Shown here: positions 1 to 8,839 of the stretch, in pieces
Numbering within the stretch: the stretch's first letter is position 1
Layout of the letters: the number at the start of each line of letters is the position of its first letter
Source of the DNA: Clostridium thailandense
GTDB taxonomy: Bacteria; Bacillota; Clostridia; Clostridiales; Clostridiaceae
DNA: 64,000 bases
Assembly (NCBI RefSeq): GCF_019207025.1
Contig: NZ_JAEEGC010000007.1
Span: 62,001-126,000, forward strand
Reading direction: 5' to 3'
The notes under the pieces: model-generated
The model's input: the letters and a program-made list of their open reading frames with translations, nothing else
What the model was told of the DNA's origin: nothing
The model's database searches: none
Made by a program: the position numbers and the translations under genes

Positions 1-26
1 TAGACTGGTTTAGACCAGGTATAAAG

Positions 27-1322
27 GTGAAAAGATGGGTTATGCTTGGTGCTATGGGAGTTTTATTTATATCATTTGGATTTTTGGAGTTTACCAATAG
101 AAGATTATATAACGGTTATTATATATCCTTTTATGTGTTTTTGATTGTTTCTGGGCTCTTTGTCTTATACTTGTCCATAACGCAAGGAATGCGTTCAATA
201 ATTGTACTTATAAATAAGGGTTATTTAAATGTTTCATTAGACTCTAAAAAACTCGAAAACTTAATATATGAAAAAAGGCTATTGGTAAAGGGACCTAAAA
301 TTGTAGCCATAGGTGGAGGAACAGGATTGTCCACTATGCTTAGGGGACTAAAATACTATACTTCCAATATAACTGCAATAGTTACAGTCGCAGACGATGG
401 GGGAGGTTCGGGTGACTTAAGACTTGATTTAGGCATGCTGCCCCCAGGAGATATAAGGAACTGTATTCTTGCATTAGCAGATACAGAACCGCTAATGGAA
501 GAACTTCTCCAGTACAGATTTAAAGATGGAAGGTTAAAAAATCAAAGCTTTGGGAATTTATTTCTAGCAGCTATGGATGGTATATCTGGTAACTTTGAAG
601 AAGCAGTTCACAAGATGAGTTCAGTTTTAGCAGTAACAGGTAAGGTAATGCCTGTTACTCTTGATAATGTCGTATTAAAAGCTAAGCTTAAAAATGGGGC
701 AATAATAGAGGGTGAATCAAATATTCCAGTGGAATCTTTAAAAAGGAATAGTCCAATTGAAAAGGTATTTATTGAGCCTAAGAATGCAAGAGCACTTAAG
801 GAAGCGGTAGAAGCTATAATAGAGGCAGATGCTATAATATTAGGACCGGGGAGCCTTTATACCAGTGTTATTCCTAATTTGTTAGTTAAAGATATTGCTG
901 ATGCAGTACAAAAAACTCAAGCAATAAAATTATATGTATCGAATATAATGACGCAGCCGGGAGAAACAGATGGCTTTGGTGTTGAGGATCATATAAGATC
1001 AATATTTAAACATATTAGTAATAAGGTTATAGATTATGTAGTAATAAATGTGGGGAAAATTGATGATGAATTAGAAGGAAAGTATAAAGAAGAAGCATCA
1101 CATTTAGTTTCCATAGATGAGGATGAAATAAAAAAGTTGAATGTAAACATTATTGAAGGTGACTTTATAACAGTTAGAAATGGATTGATAAGACATAATT
1201 CTGAGAAATTAGCTTCAATATTAATTGAAACTATTATGGACAAAAAGTTACTATTTGATAGAAAGAAAATTATTGAATATTTCTATTTATCAGAGAGGTT
1301 AAAGCAAAATAAAAATAAATAG
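27..1322 (+). CDS. yvcK: YvcK/CofD-like gluconeogenesis factor
   Basis: A 431-residue YvcK family protein (CofD-like fold). In Firmicutes YvcK binds UDP-sugars and is needed for growth on gluconeogenic carbon and for cell-wall homeostasis. Two hydrophobic segments at about residues 5-22 and 32-52 suggest membrane anchoring, as in other clostridial members. The CofD-like domain starts near residue 90 with VAIGGGTGLSTML, followed by VTVADDGGGSGDLR and PPGDIRNC, the conserved nucleotide-binding and family signatures. The start is GTG with a weak ribosome site, so it is less certain than the rest. It is followed after 11 bases by whiA, the usual rapZ-yvcK-whiA order; rapZ would lie just left of the window. 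Confidence 0.95.
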   Translation: MKRWVMLGAMGVLFISFGFLEFTNRRLYNGYYISFYVFLIVSGLFVLYLSITQGMRSIIVLINKGYLNVSLDSKKLENLIYEKRLLVKGPKIVAIGGGTGLSTMLRGLKYYTSNITAIVTVADDGGGSGDLRLDLGMLPPGDIRNCILALADTEPLMEELLQYRFKDGRLKNQSFGNLFLAAMDGISGNFEEAVHKMSSVLAVTGKVMPVTLDNVVLKAKLKNGAIIEGESNIPVESLKRNSPIEKVFIEPKNARALKEAVEAIIEADAIILGPGSLYTSVIPNLLVKDIADAVQKTQAIKLYVSNIMTQPGETDGFGVEDHIRSIFKHISNKVIDYVVINVGKIDDELEGKYKEEASHLVSIDEDEIKKLNVNIIEGDFITVRNGLIRHNSEKLASILIETIMDKKLLFDRKKIIEYFYLSERLKQNKNK

Positions 1323-1333
1323 GGAGAGAAATC

Positions 1334-2287
1334 ATGTCTTTTTCGCTAAAAGTTAAAAATGAAGTTTGTAGATATACGAATATGGATAAGAAAGAGGCAA
1401 TAGCAGCTCTATCTGCGATAATGAAAGTTAGTGGTACATTGCTGCTTGGTGGCAATAAGCAATTTAGCTTTAAGATTGCTACTGAAAATCCGGCTATTGC
1501 AAGGCTAATATTTAAGATGTTAAAGGAACATTTTAATATTCATACTAAAATTATGGTGAAAAGGAGTAATTCACTAAAAAAAAATAATGTCTATATAATA
1601 TTGATTACAGAAGAAATGGGAGTAAGAGACTTGCTTAAAGAAGTAGGTTTACTCAAAGAAAACGAAAATATATTTTCTTTAGACTATAGTATACCTAGAG
1701 ATGTAATAGAAGCTGAAGAATGCAAAAGATCATATATTAGAGGTGCATTTTTAGGTGGGGGGAGCATTGCTAATCCAGAAAAGACCTATCATTTAGAATT
1801 TGTAACACATGATAATGATTATGCAGAGGATTTAAGTAATCTTATAAATGAATATGGTCTAAATTCAAAAGTCATACAGAGAAAAAGTAGCTTTATAGTT
1901 TATCTTAAAGAAGGAGAACAAATAGTAGACTTGCTCAACATAATAGGGGCGCACTCTTCTCTTTTAGAATTAGAAAATGTGAGAATAATGAAAGAGATGA
2001 GAAATAATGTAAATAGATTAGTTAACTGTGAAACTGCTAATTTAAGCAAAACTGTAAATGCGGCAGTAAGACAGGTTGAGAGTATAAAGCTTATACAAAG
2101 AGAAATAGGTCTTGCTAGACTTCCTAAAAATCTAAGAGAAATTGCAGAGCTCAGATTGAATTATCCCGATGAATCTTTGAAGGAGCTAGGGGAAATGCTT
2201 AGTCCGGCTGTTGGAAAATCAGGTGTTAATCACAGATTAAGAAGAATAGAAAAGATAGCAGAAGAGCTAAGAAAAGAAGGAAGGTAG
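1334..2287 (+). CDS. whiA: WhiA, sporulation/division DNA-binding protein
   Basis: A 317-residue WhiA. The family joins an N-terminal LAGLIDADG homing-endonuclease-like fold without nuclease activity to a C-terminal helix-turn-helix, and affects division or sporulation in Gram-positives. Seen here: the domain signature RGAFLGGGSIANPEKTYHLE near residues 137-156 and the C-terminal region LRLNYPDESLKELGEML followed by a basic helix, typical of the WhiA HTH. ATG follows a clear AGGGAGAG site. It sits 11 bases after yvcK and 8 bases before the next gene, so one transcript is likely. Confidence 0.95.
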   Translation: MSFSLKVKNEVCRYTNMDKKEAIAALSAIMKVSGTLLLGGNKQFSFKIATENPAIARLIFKMLKEHFNIHTKIMVKRSNSLKKNNVYIILITEEMGVRDLLKEVGLLKENENIFSLDYSIPRDVIEAEECKRSYIRGAFLGGGSIANPEKTYHLEFVTHDNDYAEDLSNLINEYGLNSKVIQRKSSFIVYLKEGEQIVDLLNIIGAHSSLLELENVRIMKEMRNNVNRLVNCETANLSKTVNAAVRQVESIKLIQREIGLARLPKNLREIAELRLNYPDESLKELGEMLSPAVGKSGVNHRLRRIEKIAEELRKEGR

Positions 2288-2295
2288 GTTGGATT

Positions 2296-3600
2296 ATGTC
2301 AAAACATGAGGATATAATCAAGTATATACTTTCACTTGAAGTTGGTACAAAAATTTCTGTTAGAAGTATAGCAAGTGCTTTAGGTGTTAGTGATGGGACA
2401 GCGTATAGGGCTATAAAGGATTCAGACGCGTTAGGAATAGTTACGACTATTCCAAGAGTTGGAACTGTGAGAATAGAAAAAGTAGAGAAGAAAAATATTG
2501 AAGCTTTAACATATGGAGAAGTAATAAATATTGTTGATGGAACTTTGCTTGGAGGCAAAGATGGGATATATAAAACATTACACAGATTTGCAATAGGAGC
2601 TATGACGATTGATGCTATGGCAAAATATATAACAGCAGATTGTCTTCTTATTGTTGGAAACAGAGAAGAAGCCCATAGATTAGCACTAGGAAATCAGTCA
2701 GGAGTGCTTATAACTGGAGGCTTTGGGTGTAGTGACGAAATAAAAAAATTAGCTAATGAGAAATGTCTTCCAGTAATATCTACAACCTATGATACTTTTA
2801 CTGTTGCTAGTATGATAAACAAGGCTATATCAGAAAATCTTATAAAGAAAGATATTGTTTTAATTGAAGATATTATGGAACCTAATTCATACTTTTTAAA
2901 TGTAAATGATACTGTAGCAAAGTGGAAAAAGGTAGTTATGGAAACTAAACATCAACGATATCCAGTAGTTGATGATGATAATAAAGTTGTAGGAATTGTT
3001 ACATTGAAGGATTTATCGGGAAAAGATGCTGATGAGGAACTTATAGGAAAAGTGATGCATAAAGATCCAATAACTTTAACTCCCAAAACGACTGTAGCGT
3101 ATGCAGCACACATAATGGGGTGGGAAGGTATAGAATTATTTCCTGTAGTAAAAAATAAAAAATTAGTTGGAGTTATAACAAGGCAAGATGTTATTAAAGC
3201 TCTTCAGCATATGGCGAGACAACCACAGGCGGCTGAAACTTTAGAAGACTCAATACTTAAAAATTTTGAATTTAAAATGAATGCAGATAAAGGATATTTT
3301 CATGGTAAAATAACGCCTGAAATGCTAGATCCTATAGGAACAGCATCATGGAGTTCGCTAAATATGCTTGTATCAACCATAGGAATTATGACTCTAAGAC
3401 AAAAGAACAATATCAATATATTAGTAGATAGTATCAATACATATTTTATAAAACCAGTTCAGATGGATAGTATGATAGAAATAAATACAAATGTAATAGA
3501 TTCAGGAAGAAACTTTTGTAAGGTTGAGATAGATATGCTTGATAATAAAAAAGACTTAGTAGCAAAAACTTTCCTATCAGCGAAGATATTAAGAAGGTAA
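2296..3600 (+). CDS. YtoI-like HTH/DRTGG/CBS/hotdog regulator
   Basis: A 434-residue protein with the architecture of B. subtilis YtoI. An N-terminal winged-helix region (to about residue 65, SVRSIASALGVSDGTAYRAI) is followed by a DRTGG domain (about 70-180), two CBS motifs (about 195-310; YPVVDDDNKVVGIVTLKDL and LFPVVKNKKLVGVITRQDV) and a C-terminal hotdog-fold region (about 320-434). CBS pairs usually bind adenosyl ligands, so a metabolite-sensing transcription regulator is the natural inference; the ligand is unknown. It is probably co-transcribed with whiA (8-base gap). Confidence 0.85.
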   Translation: MSKHEDIIKYILSLEVGTKISVRSIASALGVSDGTAYRAIKDSDALGIVTTIPRVGTVRIEKVEKKNIEALTYGEVINIVDGTLLGGKDGIYKTLHRFAIGAMTIDAMAKYITADCLLIVGNREEAHRLALGNQSGVLITGGFGCSDEIKKLANEKCLPVISTTYDTFTVASMINKAISENLIKKDIVLIEDIMEPNSYFLNVNDTVAKWKKVVMETKHQRYPVVDDDNKVVGIVTLKDLSGKDADEELIGKVMHKDPITLTPKTTVAYAAHIMGWEGIELFPVVKNKKLVGVITRQDVIKALQHMARQPQAAETLEDSILKNFEFKMNADKGYFHGKITPEMLDPIGTASWSSLNMLVSTIGIMTLRQKNNINILVDSINTYFIKPVQMDSMIEINTNVIDSGRNFCKVEIDMLDNKKDLVAKTFLSAKILRR

Positions 3601-3635
3601 GCTATGAAATAAAAATATAATTAGGAGGGATACTA

Positions 3636-3926
3636 ATGTTTACACATGTAGTTTTTTTCAAATTAAAGGATAAAAGCAAAGAAAACATGGAAAAAGCTAA
3701 AAGCATTATAATGAAAGTAGAAGGAAAAGTTCCAACATTAAAGAGTATAAAAGTAGGTATAGATGTAGTTCGTTCAGCTAGATCTTATGACTTGGCTCTA
3801 ATTACAACTTTTGATTCACGTGAAGATATGGATGCATATCAAGTACATCCTGTTCATGTAGATGAGGTGCTAGCAAACTTAAAGCCAATGTTGGAATCAT
3901 CAGCTGCTGTTGATTTCGAAGATTAA
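3636..3926 (+). CDS. Dabb (stress-responsive A/B barrel) family protein
   Basis: A 96-residue protein with the Dabb ferredoxin-like fold. It begins FTHVVFFKLKD and contains DLALITTFDSREDMDAYQVH, both typical of the dimeric alpha/beta-barrel family. Members bind small ligands or act as small enzymes or stress proteins, and no substrate can be inferred. The start follows TTAGGAGG at normal spacing. A strong intrinsic terminator directly follows, so it ends the yvcK operon or stands alone. Confidence 0.85.
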   Translation: MFTHVVFFKLKDKSKENMEKAKSIIMKVEGKVPTLKSIKVGIDVVRSARSYDLALITTFDSREDMDAYQVHPVHVDEVLANLKPMLESSAAVDFED

Positions 3927-3934
3927 AATGTGGT

Positions 3935-3964
3935 AAGAGTGGTTTACATGCCACTCTTTTTTTG
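3935..3964 (+). terminator. Rho-independent terminator after Dabb gene
   Basis: The stem AAGAGTGG (3935-3942) pairs with CCACTCTT (3951-3958) across an 8-base loop and is followed by a run of T. Confidence 0.9.
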
Positions 3965-3977
3965 TTTATTTTCTATA

Positions 3978-4006
3978 TTAAAATATATAGCATAAAGTGA
4001 TATAAT
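3978..4006 (+). promoter_or_regulatory. Probable extended -10 promoter of dnaE
   Basis: TGATATAAT (3998-4006) is an extended -10 (TGn plus a perfect TATAAT). The -35 position holds only a weak TTAAAA. It lies about 50 bases before the dnaE start and just after the upstream terminator. Confidence 0.55.
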
Positions 4007-4054
4007 TTAAGTACAATTTGTCTATAATGTTTCTACAAGAGAGAAGGTGAAGCA

Positions 4055-7000
4055 GTGAGTATAGAAAAACCAGAGTGGGTAAGTTTACATCAGCATACAG
4101 GGTATTCGCTTTTGGATTCATCCGCTAAAATTCCAGATCTTATAGCTAGGGCAAAAGAATTGGGAATGAAAAGTATAGCCATAACAGATCATGGAGTTAT
4201 GTATGGATGTGTAGAATTTTATAAAGAGGCTAAGGCTCAAGGAATTAAGCCCATAATAGGTTGCGAAATATATGTGGCACCAAAATCAATGAATATAAAG
4301 CAAAATGATAAGGAAAATGAAAACCATCACCTCGTATTATTGGTTAAAAATGAAGTTGGATATAATAATTTAATGGAAATAGTATCAACGGCCTCAATTG
4401 AGGGATTTTATTATAAGCCTAGAGTTGATCATGAGTTTTTGGTAAAACATAGTGAAGGTTTAATAGCATTGAGTGCTTGTTTAGGTGGAGAAATTCAATC
4501 TTATATCACTAAGGGAAACTTAAGCAAAGCAAGAGAAACGGCTTTATTTTATAAACAAACTTTCAAGGACGGATTTTATCTAGAACTACAATATCATGGA
4601 ATGGAAGAACAATTAAAAGTAAATGAAGAACTAATCATTATGTCGAAAGAGTTGAATATGCCTTTAGTTGCGACAAATGATGTCCATTATATAAACAAAG
4701 AAGACTTTAAGGCTCATGACATACTTTTATGTATACAAACTGGTAAAACTGTAGATGAGCAAGAGAGAATGAGGTATCCATCTGATGAGTTTTATTTAAA
4801 ATCTCCGGAAGAAATGTATCGACTATTCTCATATGCACCAGAAGCTCTGGAAAATACAGTAAAGATAGCAGAAGAATGTAACTTTGATTATGATTTTCAC
4901 CATTCAAAACTACCTAAGTTTCCGCTTCCAGAAGGAACAGATCCCTATGAGTATATGAAAAATTTATGTTATAGTGGATTAAAGGAAAGATATTCAGAGA
5001 TTACGAAAGAGCTGAATGAAAGATTAGAATATGAGCTCGAAATAATAAGAAAGATGGGATATGTAGATTACTTCCTTATAGTTTGGGATTTTATAAGATT
5101 TTCCAATGAAAATGGTATTATGACTGGACCGGGAAGAGGATCAGCAGCAGGATCTTTAGTAGCATATACTTTGGGAATAACTAAAATAGACCCTATAAAA
5201 TACGGTCTAATCTTTGAAAGATTTTTAAATCCAGATCGTATATCTATGCCAGATGTAGATTCTGACTTTTGCTACGAGAGACGTGGTGAGGTAATAAATT
5301 ATGTAGTAGATAAATATGGAATAGATAGTGTTTCTCAAATTATAACTTTTGGAACTATGGCAGCAAGAGCTTGCATACGAGATGTAGGAAGAGCTATGGA
5401 TTATCCTTATGCTGAGGTTGATAGGATAGCTAAGATGATTCCGGCAGTTCAAGGCACAACTATAACAATAGATAAAGCATTAGAATTAAACCCAGAATTA
5501 AAGGATGCATACCACAATGAGCCAAGAACTGAAGAATTAATTGATGTTGCAAGGGCATTAGAAGGATTACCTAGACACACATCAACTCATGCAGCAGGGG
5601 TTGTTATTGCGTCTCAACCATTAGTGAAATTTGTACCATTACAGAAAAATGAAGGCAATATAGTTACACAGTTTACAATGGGAACTTTGGAAGAATTAGG
5701 ATTGCTAAAAATGGACTTCCTTGGCTTAAGAACTCTCACGGTTCTTAGAGATGCGGTAAATATGATAAAGGAAAATAAGGGAATAGCTGTAGATTTAGAT
5801 AGTATAGATTATGATGATAAGAATGTTTACAAAATGATTGGGGAAGGCAAAACAGTAGGGGTATTTCAGCTTGAGTCTGCTGGGATGACATCCTTTATGA
5901 AGGACCTTAAACCGGACAATTTGGAAGATATTATAGCAGGTAATAGTCTGTATAGGCCAGGACCTATGGGAGAGATACCTAAATATATTAAAAATAAAAA
6001 TAATTCTAGAGAAGTAGAATATTTAACTCCGGAATTAGAGCATATATTGAATGTTACTTACGGGGTAATGGTTTATCAAGAGCAGGTAATGCAAATAGTG
6101 AGAGATTTAGCTGGATACTCTATGGGAAGAAGTGACTTAGTAAGGCGTGCTATGTCAAAGAAAAAGCATAAGGTAATGGAGGAAGAACGAAGAAACTTTA
6201 TACATGGAATAGTAGATGCCGATGGTAATATAGAAGTTCCAGGTTGTATAAGAAATGGTATAAGTGAAGAAATAGCTAATAAGATATTTGACCAAATGAT
6301 GGACTTTGCAAGCTATGCCTTTAATAAAAGCCATGCAGCAGCTTATGCAGTAGTGACATATCAAACTGCATATCTAATGCATTACTATCCTACAGAATGT
6401 ACAGCTGCTATGCTGAATAGTGTAAAAGGAGACAGTGAAAAGGTTGCTTATTATATAAGATTTGCAAATGAGAAAGGAGTAGAAGTATTATCACCAGACA
6501 TTAATGAAAGCTATGCTAAGTTCACAGTTAAGGGTGATAGAATAAGATTTGGACTTTCAGCTATAAAGAATGTAGGTGAAAATGTTATTGACAGCATAGT
6601 TAAATCGAGGGAAGAAAAAGGTGATTTTGAAGATTTATCTGATTTTTGCAATAAAATTGACATAAATTGTATTAATAAAAGAGTAGTAGAAAGCCTTATA
6701 AAAGCAGGAGCTTTTGATTGTTTCAAAATTTATAGATCAAGAATGCTTGCAGTATATGAAAAGGTATTAGATGGAATAAGTAATTCCAGAAAGAAAAATA
6801 TAAATGGACAAATTAGCCTTTTCACAGATTTTGAAAATGTTGATGATATTGGAATTAGAATACAATACCCGCTTATCAAAGAATTTGAAAAGAAATATAT
6901 ATTGATTATGGAAAAAGAAATGACAGGATTATATTTATCAGGGCACCCATTAGAGGAGTATGAACAAACACTAAAATTACAGACTAGTATAAAAGTTTCA

Positions 7001-7546
7001 GATATAATAATGAATGAGACTTTAGAAGAATCTTTAGTTCAAGATGCAAAAGTAAAAGACGGGGATAATGTGATATTAGGTGGACTATTAACCGAAATAA
7101 CAAAAAAAGTAACAAAAAATAATGACATAATGGCTTTTTCAAAATTGGAAGATCTATATGGCGTGATAGAAATTGTTATATTCCCCAAAGTATTGCAAAG
7201 ATTTAAGGAATTGGTAAATGAGGATTCTATGGTTTTAGTAAAAGGAAGAGTTAATATGAGGGAAGATGAGCAGCCTAAAATATTATGTGAATCAATAGAA
7301 CCGCTACTTAAAATAAACACCGAAAAATTGTATATACTAATAGAAGAAGAAGGACTTTTGAAAAATATTCTAAGTGATTTAAAACCTATAGTTTCTAAAT
7401 TTAGAGGAACAATTCCAGTTTATTTGTGTACAAGAAAAGAGAGAAAAAAATTTAGAGTGGATAGAGAATTTTGGGTAGAGAATGATATAGAATTAATGTC
7501 CACTTTAAGAAACAAATTTGGAGAAGAAAATGTTAAGATAATGTAG
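4055..7546 (+). CDS. dnaE: DNA polymerase III alpha subunit (DnaE type)
   Basis: A 1163-residue DnaE-type replicative polymerase. Domains in order: PHP domain (HQHTGYSLLDSSAK, about residues 11-24), the polymerase palm (GPGRGSAAGSLVAYTLG, then PDVDSDFCYERR carrying the catalytic aspartates), fingers and thumb (NKSHAAAYAVVTYQTAYLMH), helix-hairpin-helix (NCINKRVVESLIKAGAFDCF) and a C-terminal OB fold (DNVILGGLLTEITKK). The length matches full DnaE rather than the exonuclease-containing PolC. In low-GC Gram-positives PolC is the main leading-strand polymerase and DnaE extends primers. The start is GTG after AGAGAGAAGGTG. Confidence 0.97.
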   Translation: MSIEKPEWVSLHQHTGYSLLDSSAKIPDLIARAKELGMKSIAITDHGVMYGCVEFYKEAKAQGIKPIIGCEIYVAPKSMNIKQNDKENENHHLVLLVKNEVGYNNLMEIVSTASIEGFYYKPRVDHEFLVKHSEGLIALSACLGGEIQSYITKGNLSKARETALFYKQTFKDGFYLELQYHGMEEQLKVNEELIIMSKELNMPLVATNDVHYINKEDFKAHDILLCIQTGKTVDEQERMRYPSDEFYLKSPEEMYRLFSYAPEALENTVKIAEECNFDYDFHHSKLPKFPLPEGTDPYEYMKNLCYSGLKERYSEITKELNERLEYELEIIRKMGYVDYFLIVWDFIRFSNENGIMTGPGRGSAAGSLVAYTLGITKIDPIKYGLIFERFLNPDRISMPDVDSDFCYERRGEVINYVVDKYGIDSVSQIITFGTMAARACIRDVGRAMDYPYAEVDRIAKMIPAVQGTTITIDKALELNPELKDAYHNEPRTEELIDVARALEGLPRHTSTHAAGVVIASQPLVKFVPLQKNEGNIVTQFTMGTLEELGLLKMDFLGLRTLTVLRDAVNMIKENKGIAVDLDSIDYDDKNVYKMIGEGKTVGVFQLESAGMTSFMKDLKPDNLEDIIAGNSLYRPGPMGEIPKYIKNKNNSREVEYLTPELEHILNVTYGVMVYQEQVMQIVRDLAGYSMGRSDLVRRAMSKKKHKVMEEERRNFIHGIVDADGNIEVPGCIRNGISEEIANKIFDQMMDFASYAFNKSHAAAYAVVTYQTAYLMHYYPTECTAAMLNSVKGDSEKVAYYIRFANEKGVEVLSPDINESYAKFTVKGDRIRFGLSAIKNVGENVIDSIVKSREEKGDFEDLSDFCNKIDINCINKRVVESLIKAGAFDCFKIYRSRMLAVYEKVLDGISNSRKKNINGQISLFTDFENVDDIGIRIQYPLIKEFEKKYILIMEKEMTGLYLSGHPLEEYEQTLKLQTSIKVSDIIMNETLEESLVQDAKVKDGDNVILGGLLTEITKKVTKNNDIMAFSKLEDLYGVIEIVIFPKVLQRFKELVNEDSMVLVKGRVNMREDEQPKILCESIEPLLKINTEKLYILIEEEGLLKNILSDLKPIVSKFRGTIPVYLCTRKERKKFRVDREFWVENDIELMSTLRNKFGEENVKIM

Positions 7547-7578
7547 AAATAAGTATATTTTTAATCTTTATTAGACAA

Positions 7579-7614
7579 AATATTATAGAGGAAGATTATC
7601 TCCTCTATAATATT
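7579..7614. terminator. Perfect hairpin after dnaE
   Basis: AATATTATAGAGGA (7579-7592) pairs perfectly with TCCTCTATAATATT (7601-7614) over an 8-base loop. The downstream side is AT-rich but has only short T runs. It probably ends the dnaE transcript. Confidence 0.65.
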
Positions 7615-7707
7615 TAAATTTAATATTAATTTAACAAAAATAATTGAATACTTAAATGATTTTTATTAAAATTATATTGCCAGTGTAATGAAAAGATATA
7701 GAGTTTA

Positions 7708-7716
7708 TGGTATAAT
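7708..7716 (+). promoter_or_regulatory. Extended -10 promoter for pfkA-pyk
   Basis: TGGTATAAT is a TGn plus a perfect TATAAT, about 90 bases before pfkA. No good -35 was found at 16-18 bases, which is compatible with an extended -10 promoter. Confidence 0.5.
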
Positions 7717-7765
7717 ATAAATCACTGATACGTAAAAGGAAATAACAAATTTTGTGTAATCTTTG

Positions 7766-7784
7766 TGGGACATAAAACGTCCCA
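7766..7784. promoter_or_regulatory. Palindromic operator candidate upstream of pfkA
   Basis: TGGGAC-N7-GTCCCA is a perfect 6-bp inverted repeat between the promoter and the pfkA ribosome site. The GGGAC half-site resembles half-sites of CggR/SorC-type glycolytic regulators (established for B. subtilis cggR). A leader hairpin is the alternative. Confidence 0.45.
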
Positions 7785-7805
7785 GTGGTCATAGGAGGTA
7801 TAAAT

Positions 7806-8765
7806 ATGAAAACAATTGCTGTGTTAACAAGTGGAGGAGACGCTCCTGGAATGAATGCTGCTATAAGAGCGGTAGTTAGAGCAGGATTAGACAAAGGCTT
7901 TAAGGTAATGGGTATACAAAGAGGATATAGTGGACTAATAAACGGAGAAATTTTTCCGATGGACAGGCATAATGTGGCAGACATAATACAAAGAGGAGGA
8001 ACTATATTAAGAACTGCACGTTGCGAAGAGTTTAAAACAGAAGAAGGAAGAAAAAGAGGAGCAAATATACTAAAGACTTTTGGAATTGATGGACTTGTAG
8101 TAATAGGTGGAGACGGTTCATTTGCAGGAGCTCAACTTTTGTCAAAGCTTGGTATAGCAACTATAGGTTTACCAGGAACAATAGATAATGACTTGTCCTA
8201 TACAGATTATACAATAGGATTTGATACTGCAATAAATACTGTTCTAGATGCAATAAATAAATTAAGAGATACTTCAACATCACATGAAAGAGTAAGTATC
8301 GTAGAAGTTATGGGAAGAAATTGTGGTGATATAGCTCTTTATACAGGACTTGCTGGTGGAGCAGAAAGCATAATTGTTCCTGAAAAAGGATACAATCAAG
8401 ATGAGTTATGTAGAACTATACTTGAGGGTAAACTAAGAGGGAAAATGCATAACTTAATAATTTTGGCTGAAGGTATAGGTGGAGCTGAAAAATTAGCGAA
8501 AAAGGTTCAGGATGTTACAGGTATAGATACAAGGGCTACAATACTTGGACACATTCAAAGAGGAGGAAGTCCAACTTGTATGGATAGAGTTTGGGCTTCA
8601 AGAATGGGATATAGGGCTGTAGAACTATTACAAGAAGGAAAATCAGGGAAGGTAGTTGGAGTAGGAAACGGTCAAATAATTGATATGGATATTGATGAAG
8701 CACTAGCAATGCCAAGAAAATTTGATGAAAAACTTTATGAAATAGCAAAAGCATTATCATACTAA
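7806..8765 (+). CDS. pfkA: 6-phosphofructokinase
   Basis: ATP-dependent 6-phosphofructokinase, which converts fructose 6-phosphate to fructose 1,6-bisphosphate in glycolysis. At 319 residues it matches the standard bacterial PfkA length. Visible motifs are [14 protein letters not shown] (ATP binding), [18 protein letters not shown] (catalytic TIDND), MGRNCGD and [12 protein letters not shown]. The start is the ATG at 7806 after the strong AGGAGG site at 7792-7797; an in-frame GTG at 7785 would add seven residues and lies upstream of that site. pyk follows 74 bases later, so a pfkA-pyk operon is likely. Confidence 0.97.
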   Translation: MKTIAVLTSGGDAPGMNAAIRAVVRAGLDKGFKVMGIQRGYSGLINGEIFPMDRHNVADIIQRGGTILRTARCEEFKTEEGRKRGANILKTFGIDGLVVIGGDGSFAGAQLLSKLGIATIGLPGTIDNDLSYTDYTIGFDTAINTVLDAINKLRDTSTSHERVSIVEVMGRNCGDIALYTGLAGGAESIIVPEKGYNQDELCRTILEGKLRGKMHNLIILAEGIGGAEKLAKKVQDVTGIDTRATILGHIQRGGSPTCMDRVWASRMGYRAVELLQEGKSGKVVGVGNGQIIDMDIDEALAMPRKFDEKLYEIAKALSY

Positions 8766-8798
8766 ATAAAGCAACTTCTAAAGCAAAAGCATTATCAT
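8744..8798 (+). repeat. 17-bp direct repeat at the pfkA 3' end
   Basis: AGCAAAAGCATTATCAT occurs at 8744-8760, as the last pfkA codons, and again at 8782-8798 in the spacer before pyk. This suggests a small past duplication of the gene end, or slippage. Confidence 0.8.
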
Positions 8799-8839
8799 TT
8801 AAAAAATAAATTTTAAATTTATATTAAGGAGAGTAAACT

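Noticed and set aside
8536-8760. Minus-strand frames inside pfkA and dnaE
   Set aside because: They overlap strongly conserved enzymes in full and have AT-rich hydrophobic translations typical of antisense shadows.
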